Shown piece after piece: positions 56,371-64,000 of a DNA stretch of 64,000 nt. The position numbers were made by a program, and so were the translations under genes. The notes beneath the pieces were generated by a model that made no database searches, was not told the DNA's origin, and worked only from the letters and a program-made list of their open reading frames with translations. Position 1 is the stretch's first letter. Every line of letters starts with the position of its first letter. The stretch is from Myxocyprinus asiaticus (Eukaryota > Chordata > Actinopteri > Cypriniformes > Catostomidae), in NCBI RefSeq assembly GCF_019703515.2, contig NC_059374.1, positions 13,862,245 through 13,926,244 of the forward strand. Reading direction: 5' to 3'.

Positions 56371-57580
56371 CAGTGTTGGGGAAGTTATTCAAAAAAAGTA
56401 ATCCACTACAAATTACTAATTACATCTCTAAAATTGTTATCATATTACTTTACAAATTAATTGAAAAAGTAATCACATTAAATTCAAAATAATGTCTATA
56501 TTTCCTCATTCATTGTTGCAACAATGACTCGTTAGGGGTGCAGACATACATATAAACATAATTCATGTTTTAAATGTATTCTACATAAATAATATAGTTT
56601 TAGAAACAAGTGTAACCTCAGTAATGTACTTAAGTAATACAATTAACTGAAAGTCGGTAACTGTAATCTGATTACAAGAATTTGAAAGATAATGTGTTAC
56701 ACTACACTGAAAAACAATTGGAGTGGGGTTTACTTAAAAAAACACAAAAAACAAACAAACTAAGAAACAATTTCCATGCAGAATTTGCTAGTGAATTTAA
56801 CAGGCCATATTTTCAAGTAAAGCCTACACACAATTCTTGGTGGCTTTAATTAGAAATTATACTTTGTATGTCATATTCCACAGGGTAGCCTAATGCACGC
56901 TATGTAGTCTATTAGACAAATCACCTTGCTTTCATTGTGATAGAAACAAGATCCAGAGCTGCTCTGGCTGACCTGAATTCACAATGAACAAAACACGATG
57001 ACGGTTACAATTAACTGATAATTTTTTTAAATTTTTTTTTTTATCATAAACGGGTAATTATGTTTAGAAAATGAACTTCAGACTACACAAAACAAGAAGT
57101 TACCAAACGTTACAACAAAATCAACAAATCAATTAAATCAATTTGCAAACAGTGAAACCATGCAAGCTCATTAATTGTTCAAGCCTTGCTTGCTGGAAAT
57201 ATCAGCATAGAAAGGTAAAGTAAAATGTACTTGTTTTATTTACCTGTGAAAATTACACAAAGTAGCAAATAATTATGACAAGATTTTCTCCTTTAGGATT
57301 AATTCATGCTGACACATTGTAAAGATAACAAACAATCATCAATAATATTTACTTATAAGGTAGATCATACATTTTTACATGTTTGAATTGAGTGCCAATG
57401 TAGAATTTACTTAATATTTTCATGTCTATGCTTAAACTAACTTATTCAGTGTAGAAAGTACTTAAGCTTTACTGATCTATTTACTTCACCACAAAATCAT
57501 TTTTATATTGTACATTTTGACTAAAGGGTAATTATATAACAGTAATTAATTACTTTGTAATCGGATTAAATCAAACAATG
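56371..57580. mobile_element. Non-autonomous hAT element with perfect 8-bp target duplication
   Basis: GTGGGAAC occurs at 56363-56370 and 57581-57588. The left end is CAGTGTTGGGGAAGTTATTC; the right end read in reverse is CATTGTTTGATTTAATCCGA, a weaker match (7 of the first 9). Subterminal AAAGTAATCCACTAC and GTAATCGGATTA motifs also fit this group. A second element (56705-57451) is nested inside. No transposase frame. Confidence 0.78.
56705..57451. mobile_element. Nested element with CACTGAA ends and TA flanks
   Basis: CACTGAAAAACAATTGG at the left and ACTTATTCAGTG at the right share a 7-bp perfect inverted end. TA lies on both sides (56703-56704, 57452-57453). The interior is AT-rich without an open frame. 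The TA duplication would suit a Tc1/mariner-type MITE, but with so short an inverted end the call is tentative. Confidence 0.5.
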
Positions 57581-57588
57581 GTGGGAAC

Positions 57589-58800
57589 CCATAGGAAAGA
57601 AAACTCAGAAATGACATTTCTTTAACATCTTCATAACAAAATGTTTCTTTTGCTTAAGTCTCTTGCTTCTAAGATTTTTCTCCAGAGAAAAAGATCCTAG
57701 AGCATCTTCACTAGAATTTCAGAAGAGATCTCAAAAATGTTATAAACTGCACTGATATTTGACATGAAACAAATGTCTGCAGTCACAAGTCAGAGATCTC
57801 ATTGTGAACTCAAACAATGAATCCTTCCAAGATAAAATCATCTGGACTATTTTCATTCATTTTATTGTTCTATCCTTTTCCCGAATCTCGAAAATTGTCT
57901 GCTTTGTGTCTATTTTTAGTTTTAGGAAAAACACCTTAGGTAAAGCTGATACTTAAATAAAACATAACTGACAGATGAAAGAGCAACCTCATTTACATTC
58001 ACTCATTTAGACACAGACTTTCCACACTATCTTTACTAAACAACTCCACAAATTATACTTAAAAGCTTCTACCTCAGACTTATCTTGTCACATGCAAATC
58101 TGAACTTTTCACCCTATTTTTTCACCCTATTAAAAGTTGTCAAAAAAGTGTTCCCAGTCAATTATTAATGACTTGGAATATATCACCTTGAGGAGCGCAA
58201 AAGCATTTATGGGAATTTTTCTGTAACCTTTCTGTAAAATTGTTGCAGTGTCATTTCAGTTATTATTCTCACCTCATCCCTGATGCTCCATATGCATATT
58301 TACAGTGAAGGGGTGTATATGATTACTCTTCAGCGGGGTCTGTAAAGAAGTCCATACAGATGGCACATGCTATAAAATATGTCCGTTACTCTCCTCATCA
58401 AGGCAATGTTTATGGCAGGCTGCTTGCGAAGCAGAAGGTCAGGCATAATGAAGGTATTATGTTTATGCATTCAAACATGAGCAAACTTTAGAGGAGAAGA
58501 CAAAGTTTTACATATACAAACACTAGTATGTTTTTGACATTAAAGGAAATTTCAATTAGTTACTGTTCATCCATAAATGGAAATTCTGTCACCATTTACT
58601 CGCTCTCACGTTGTAAAAAACATACTTAAAAGGAGGTGGTTTTACACTGAAAAGAATGACAATGTGCATTTATTGTCTGGTTAAACTGGATTGTGGGTGG
58701 TTAGGAAAGTGCCGCAACTATTTAATAATTTCACCCCCTAATACTTGAAAAGTGTATGCTCAGTATTTTATGTTCTACAGCTTTTAGTGTTGTTTAATGA
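57589..58800. other. AT-rich sequence; no gene seen
   Basis: 58543-58625 holds a decayed GTTCACCC-family arm (TACTGTTCATCCATAAATGG, CTGTCACCATTTACTCGC). The rest shows no recognisable element or coding signal. Confidence 0.45.
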
Positions 58801-58869
58801 CTTGTGTTTCTCTCTCTTTTCCTTCTTCCCTGTTCCTCCATCTTCTCCTACTCCACTTCATGCTCTCAG

Positions 58870-58896
58870 AGGCGGCAACGAAAAACAAAGTGAAAG
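58870..58896 (+). CDS. Candidate 27-nt microexon
   Basis: A 60-base pyrimidine-rich tract (from 58807) ends in CACTTCATGCTCTCAG at 58869. The next 27 bases end in GTGAAAG and are followed directly by GTGAGTTATC, a near-ideal donor. The length is a multiple of three, so inclusion would keep frame. Of the three phases one contains TGA; the other two give AATKNKVK or GGNEKQSE as the complete codons. In-frame microexons flanked by strong pyrimidine tracts are typical of neuronal genes. I do not recognise the peptide or the host gene, and no neighbouring exon is visible. Confidence 0.4.
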
Positions 58897-58899
58897 GTG

Positions 58900-59281
58900 A
58901 GTTATCTTCTCTGTCTTTGCGGTCAGATGATTTATGTTGAACACAACTCCCAATAAACAATGTGCCGTTCGGCCTCCTCTTATCTCCCAAAGGAGTCTGG
59001 GATACATTTACATAGCCACTGCCTGTGAAAAAATAAATAAAAATATCTCTTTTTCCAGGAAAAAAAACCCTGGAAACATTGATAAATTGGCCCTAGTAAT
59101 ATCCATTATGAGCTGAATCCAATCTACCGGCTTCCTGGATTTACAACAAACCTAGACTACACACTGAGAAGACAGATCGTTGGGTTTTGCACAGGTTATG
59201 GTCACCAATGTTGATGCATTTTATAACTTGGAGAACAATCGAACATTAAACTCTGATGCGAGTCTGACAAAATGAACTTAA
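58900..59281. other. Unique sequence after the microexon candidate
   Basis: Presumed intronic if the microexon is real. A minus-strand 68-codon frame (58784-58990) overlaps the pyrimidine tract and is not called. Confidence 0.4.
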
Positions 59282-59289
59282 CTTTAAGG

Positions 59290-59488
59290 CAGTGGTTCCC
59301 AACTCTGTTCCTGGAGCCCCCTCCCCCAACACTACACATTTTGGATATCTCCCTAATCAAACACACCTGATTCAACTCATTAACTCATGAGTTGAGATTC
59401 CAAGACCTGAACTGGTTGTGTCAGAGAAGGGAGGTATACAAAATGTGCAGTGTTGGGGGGCCTCCAGGAACAGGGTTGGGAACCACTG
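59290..59488. mobile_element. 199-bp hAT MITE with perfect 8-bp target duplication
   Basis: CTTTAAGG flanks it at 59282-59289 and 59489-59496. The ends CAGTGGTTCCCAACTCTGTT and its inverted partner (AACAGGGTTGGGAACCACTG) pair over about 35 bp, continuing as CCTGGAGCCCCC versus GGGGGCCTCCAGG. Non-coding. Confidence 0.92.
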
Positions 59489-59639
59489 CTTTAAGGAATG
59501 TTTATACAAACAGTAAAATAATTTATGGGGATGGTAAATGTACATTTCGAAGTGAGCCAAGAGTTAAGCCATCATTGTCCTGAACCGAATTCTAGATGTA
59601 AAGATCTGAGCAGAATTGTTACATAAAAGAATTTCCAGC

Positions 59640-60050
59640 ACTTTTTTAAATGTGTTCTAGGGTATGTGAGGCAGAGGCTGCTAGGCCAGCAAAGAAAGAG
59701 TTGCAGTCATCTGCAGTGGCAGTGAAATGACTTTGGCCTAAATGAGGAGCCGAGGACAGATTTAGTTGAGGAAAAGGTCTTATTTTCCTTGAAATTGAAT
59801 TATATGAAGCCCAGAGAGTTGCCGTGGTCCACAAAGAACAGCTGGTAATCTAGGATGACAGCAAACATCTGCTTGAACTTCAGCTGAGATTTAAGACTGT
59901 GTGAGATTTGGTGAGGGACCTCTTAGCTTGGAGGAAGAGGAGCTTGGGGTTGAGGGTGGACATCCGGATTGATATGTCAGAGTTGCATATACAGAGATGC
60001 TTGCATTTTGAGATTGTTAAAAAATAGGTGCTGGAATGGCAGTACTGGTG
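59640..60050 (-). pseudogene. L2-like LINE reverse transcriptase, C-terminal fragment
   Basis: Minus-strand translation gives ISRKIRPF, then DDCNSFFAGLAASASHTLEH, in the place of the IRRIRPF and LDYCNSLLAGLP blocks of L2-type reverse transcriptases. Upstream, LFFVDHGNSLG and LNPKLLFL blocks also appear in shifted frames. Several frameshifts and stops are present. It continues the LINE whose palm region lies at 61325-61500; a repeat with a nested hAT element separates the two. Confidence 0.75.
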
Positions 60051-60061
60051 TAGCTGTAAAA

Positions 60062-61322
60062 GGGGTGTTCACACTAACAGCAGCTGTAAGTCATTTATTT
60101 TCAATGAGAGTCAGCAATGTGAGGTGACATGAGTGACAGAGACCAGTGCAATGCGACAAAGTTTAGCAGAGTTCATTTTTGGAAACCATCATCAAGGGGT
60201 GTTCACACTGACAGTGATTTACAGTGAAAAAGTGACAGGCAATCATTCATTTTTAATGAGCAATTTGAGGTGACATGACTGTTGGCAATGCAACAAATTT
60301 CAGCTCAATGTTGTGCAAATGCACAGCCAGGGTTGGGAGGGTTACTTTTGAAATGTATTCCACTACAGATTGCAGAATACATGCTGTCAAATGTAATTTG
60401 TAATGTATTTCGTTAGATTACTCAAGGTCAGTAACGTATTCTACATACTTTGGATTTCTTCGTCAGCACTGGTAGATTTTTTTCACTTGTTTTGACTATA
60501 AAAACTCTGCCAGTAAAAAAATACATTCTCTGAAAAACCTAAATCTCTTATGCAGTGTTGTTTCTAAAACAAGATAAATCAAACTGATCTTGTTTTAAGG
60601 ATTTTTAGATTTTTCTACTGGAAAACAATACAAATATTATTATCAAGAATATGATTGTTGCCCTAATACTGTATCAAAGGTCTTACTAGAAAAAAGAAAT
60701 TATGATCCAACGTGAATTTTCTTGATATAAAAAATATGATCGTGCCTGGTAACATGTGCATGTAAAATGGCTAAAAATAGCATTTTAGCTAGAGTAAAGC
60801 TGACAATTTACACAAGGTTTATTTATTATTTCTTCTGCTCCAAACTTACATCTCTGTCTGCTCGTATGAATGTAACACTTCATAAGAAAATGTTTCACCG
60901 CTGTTCAAATGCACTTTGGATCAAATCATTTACATGTATAAATGTTTTCTATCTGAAAGGACTAAATATGAAATGAAACAAATGACAATAAAATGCAAAG
61001 TAATCTCTTCAGTAATCAAAATACTTTTTGAATGTAACTTTATTCTAATTACCAATTATTTAAATTGTAACTGTAGTGGAATACAGTTACTTATATTTTG
61101 TATTTTAAATACGTAATCCCATTACATGTATTCCGTTACTCCCCAACCCTGTGCACAGCAATGTTATTTAGCAACTATCAATGGGAATGCAGACAGTGAA
61201 GCTCACTTGATCTGCTGCCTGAAAAAGTTTGACACAACAGTTGAATAGCAATGCCTACTAGCAACTAGTAGAACAGCAAATTGGTGACCTCCAGCAATGT
61301 AATCACTGTTAGTGTGATTAAC
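60062..61322. mobile_element. TCACACTAACAG-ended repeat, interrupted by a hAT element
   Basis: TCACACTAACAG (60069-60080) is matched by its exact inverse CTGTTAGTGTGA (61306-61317). The left part is itself duplicated in direct order (GGGGTGTTCACACT at about 60062 and 60194, each followed by TGAGGTGACATGA). Without the hAT insertion it would be about 430 bp. Exact limits and class unknown. Confidence 0.6.
60328..61151. mobile_element. hAT element, CAGGGTTGGG ends, perfect target duplication
   Basis: TGCACAGC lies at 60320-60327 and 61152-61159, a perfect 8-bp duplication. The element is 824 bp. The left end CAGGGTTGGGAGGGTTACTT and the right end read in reverse, CAGGGTTGGGGAGTAACGGA, agree at the first ten bases. 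Subterminal TGTATTCCACTACAG and CTGTAGTGGAATACAG are inverted. Short frames inside (60767-61116) show no transposase motif, so it is non-autonomous. A relative's end lies at 44200-44337. Confidence 0.93.
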
Positions 61323-61324
61323 GT

Positions 61325-61500
61325 CCAGTAAGGGTCCAAACATTGGTCTCTGTGGGACTCAAATGGTATGGGATCCAGCTGATTTCTTTGCCATCGACGA
61401 GGTCAGAAGTTCATTGCTGACAGTACTGAATGTTGCAGACAGATCCAGAAGAATTGTTTTGTAGATGTTAGAAGCCTGATTGATTAGGCGACCTGGAGGT
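61325..61500 (-). pseudogene. L2-like LINE reverse transcriptase, palm fragment
   Basis: Minus-strand translation reads LLDLSATFSTVSNELLTS, which is RT motif A (normally LLDLSAAFDTVNH, with the catalytic aspartate here replaced by serine), and then VPQRPMFGPLL in place of [12 protein letters not shown] stop lies between them. The sequence ends at the edge of the TCACACTAACAG repeat; the C-terminal part resumes at 60050. Confidence 0.78.
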
Positions 61501-61616
61501 TATTGTTTAGAAGCTTACAAGTTTGTTTAGAAGTCAACATGAAACGCATTTGCAACAACTTCCTTAAAGTGATGTATATTTCTGATTTAAACAGAATAGT
61601 CAAGAAGAAAAAATCA

Positions 61617-62014
61617 TCCTGATCTCATGGAAATTATGTGACTGTGATGAAATTTTTGCAAAATGACATTGCATAGTACCTTACATATATCACGGCAGTT
61701 CTGAGGTGAAATGTCTATTGAGTGGCACTGACAGCGAGTTAAATTTTCTCGCAAACAGATTACGTTTTAAGGGTAATGCTCTGTTGAGTTTTAAATCAAC
61801 AAAACCTTCCTCTCTACCCTAAACCTTAAACCTAAATCTAACCTATAGTGTCATAAATAGCAAAAGTGAGATAAAAAAAACGTGATTACTGAAGCAACCA
61901 CATCATAGTGTGGTGCTTCTATGACACTTTTGGCTCAAGTGCCATGATACATACAATAAGCCACATAAAAATCATTTTGAAACAGTGCAGTTATAGTAAT
62001 GTGTTTCTATGAGA
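61617..62014 (+). repeat. Interspersed repeat family B, copy 3
   Basis: CTGATCTCATGGAAATTATG, GGTGAAATGTCTATTG, CCTAAATCTAACCTATAGTG, GTGCTTCTATGACACTTTTG and TTATAGTAATGTGTTTCTAT follow family B order. The tRNA-like segment present in copies 1 and 2 has been lost here. Confidence 0.75.
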
Positions 62015-62990
62015 GAAAATATAGGGCAGAATTTTATTTTATCCACCAAGAATTTATTGAAAAATGAAAATATTCTAGAATGGAGCCAGACCTAAATGCA
62101 AGCTTGCAGTTGATTGTGCAATAATACTCACCTTCTAAAACACAGCCGTTATTCACTTTTGAGAAGACTTTTTGACTGGGACATGGAGGCTGAAGGTTGA
62201 GTTCACCTTCAAAAGCATCTTGACATTTCCCATTGGTATCTTGAAGTTTTGATTCTTTCAAATTGGTTGTTACCATCCCTTATTGCATTAACGTTAACCA
62301 ACATTCAATTACTGCATTAACTATAGGCAGTACTTACAACAGTAGCCTAAAACAATGGCTAAATAGCTATTTGGATTTAGGTTACACATGTGGCTCACAT
62401 GTACAGTGTTTGCATGGCATAGGTAATGTAAGCCAAAAAGGAAAGTCATTTTAAAGGCAGAGCAAGCAATACATTTTGATGACAGATTATGAAGAAGATT
62501 GTTTTCTTTGGAATAACATGCACCTAATAATTGTCCAAAATAAGATCAGTAATGTGCATTAAGAAAATAAATAGGGTCAATTTTGATTTCCTGCTGACTT
62601 TAAGCCAAGAGGGGAAGTAATGAATCCAGCCTGTAGTTTCCAAAGCCAAAATGGACGTCAAAAGTACAGCTGTTCCAGGGAAATAGCTGTTGGTTTAACC
62701 CAAACAGTCCCCGACTTTGTCAGTGATTTCACACCACTGTGAGGTGTGTTTTGGAATAGCCATTAGCATTCAGAGCTACTCTCTGGTCTAGAAGTATTTT
62801 GGTGCATGTCACTGCTGTCTCTTTAAAGAAAGCGAAAGGCACTTTAAGGCTTTTAAACCTAGAGAGGGAAATCCATTTTCCGTTCTGCTGCCTGTTTCCT
62901 CGCACCCCATGGAGATAATTTACTGGGAAGGATAGTACATGGCCCTACCATTAAAAGGGGTGTATAGGTGTGTAAGAGAGTGTGTATGCA
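62015..62990. other. Unique sequence; no gene seen
   Basis: 62625-62960 is less AT-rich and repeat-free, a possible conserved non-coding element. Frames at 62034-62276 (minus) and 62263-62454 show no recognisable domain. Confidence 0.4.
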
Positions 62991-62991
62991 T

Positions 62992-63013
62992 GTGTGTGTG
63001 TGTGTGTGTGTGT
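62992..63013. repeat. (GT)n microsatellite
   Basis: Ten or eleven GT units. Confidence 0.95.
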
Positions 63014-63216
63014 ATGGGCTACGTCACACTTCTATTGTTGCTCAGCAGTTATTGCAGCAGGATTTATCCACCCATCCAGTTTCATGCTGTTGAGCAAACA
63101 GAGTTATGAGCAGTACCTGGTTGTTCTTTTACAGCTGCAGTCAAAACTGCTCACTTTCTCTCTGCCACACTTGGCTGTGAATAGAAATGGCAGTAAATAA
63201 TTCAAAATGTTGATAT

Positions 63217-63440
63217 TTAAAGGGATGGTTCACTCAAAAATGTTAATTCTGTCATCATTTGCTCACCCTCATGTTGTTTCAAACCTGTATTAATGTCTTT
63301 CTTGCTTGGAACACAAACGGAGTTGTTAGGCAAAATGATGAATTCACTTTCATTGCCTCTTTTTGAATGAATTACAATGAAAGTGAATGGTGACGGAGGC
63401 TGTCATTCTGCCTAACAACTCCTTTTGTTTTCCATTTTTT
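63217..63440 (+). mobile_element. GTTCACCC-family MITE with inner hairpin
   Basis: TTAAAGGGATGGTTCACTCA at the left, then CTGTCATCATTTGCTCACCC. Inside, GGAGTTGTTAGGCAAAATGA pairs with TCATTCTGCCTAACAACTCC, and CACTTTCATTG with CAATGAAAGTG. The outer right arm is missing after about 63440. Confidence 0.8.
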
Positions 63441-64000
63441 AAAAAAGGATGTCGGGAAGATAGTGACTACAGTTTTCCAGTTACTTGGCATAATGAGCGT
63501 ATTGCGTCTGTCTGCAAACACATTTCTGAAAATTTGTGTAATTTACAGAGTACTGTATAGTCCTAAAAAAGTTACTGTGAATTAAGAGGCACAATGTATG
63601 TAGAAGCACAGGAAATGTGGTTTATTTATTTATTTATTTATCCTGTACATGTGGACCCCATTTCTAAAGCTGCGATGAATCAGGCCTATTTCTGACAAAT
63701 CATTAACCGGGATTGATTCACCTACAGTAATCATAGGCAACAGTAATCTAGTCTCTGCTCTTATTATAATTACCTATGGATTTTCTAATATCTGCTCAAA
63801 TTGTATTTCAAAAGGCTACCATAATGAATAAGACAGCAAACAGAGGGACACCATAAAATTATATTTGAAATGTTTTTCTTCAAGTGATAATTGTTCATAC
63901 AGAGAATCCATTGCATTTATGTAACACATACATTAATGTATTGTGTCACATAATGTACTTAGATATAAATAGATTTTTGTTGTAGAATATTATTATAGAT
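63441..64000. other. AT-rich sequence; no gene seen
   Basis: A short (TTTA)n tract lies at 63620-63642. 63650-63790 is repeat-free. The window ends without a recognisable feature. Confidence 0.45.

Overview
The window is AT-rich, non-compact vertebrate DNA. Its repeats point to a teleost, most likely a cypriniform fish: Tc1-like transposons (one with Sleeping Beauty-type ends), many hAT elements and hAT-derived miniature elements, L2-like LINE fragments, a tRNA-derived SINE, Ty3/gypsy pieces, and foldback elements whose ends read AGGNATAGTTCACCC next to TTAA. I recognise no complete host protein-coding gene, no rRNA, no CRISPR array and no bacterial-type operon. The best reading is a gene desert or one or more very long introns, made mostly of layered mobile-element debris with stretches of single-copy-looking sequence between.

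Layout. 1-1990 is a decayed minus-strand Ty3/gypsy element (gag, protease, start of reverse transcriptase) that runs off the left edge. 2-9 kb holds repeat-family copies, a minus-strand LTR with tandem hairpins (6.1-7.0 kb) and unique sequence. 9.8-11.2 kb is a large foldback element carrying an L2-like LINE fragment. 12.9-13.0 kb holds a splice-like motif that could be a recursive splice site. 13.2-23.9 kb carries further family copies, two foldback elements with TTAA flanks, and a hAT element with target duplications (21.7-22.8 kb). 28.1-29.7 kb is an internally deleted hAT transposon that still encodes BED-finger-like and dimerisation-domain remnants and has a perfect 8-bp target duplication. 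32.2-33.1 kb has a palindromic element and a small Harbinger-like element. 35.4-36.1 kb is the right half of a Sleeping Beauty-like Tc1 copy, and 39.6-41.2 kb is a nearly complete Tc1-like transposon with two nonsense codons. 44.9-45.6 kb is a ladder of CCAGC-rich units. 47.9-49.1 kb is a minisatellite split by a foldback insertion. 49.1-51.1 kb is a non-autonomous LTR retrotransposon whose internal region encodes several in-frame tandem repeats. 56.4-57.6 kb and 59.3-61.5 kb hold nested hAT elements, the second inside another repeat inside a LINE. A strong 27-nt plus-strand microexon candidate lies at 58870-58896.

Nothing here works as a gene system. The two splice-like sites, both on the plus strand, are the only hints of a host gene crossing the window. 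Interspersed-repeat calls rest on direct within-window comparison (inverted ends, target duplications, copies elsewhere in the window) or on recognisable protein motifs. Where I rely on memory of teleost repeat families I say so and lower the confidence.
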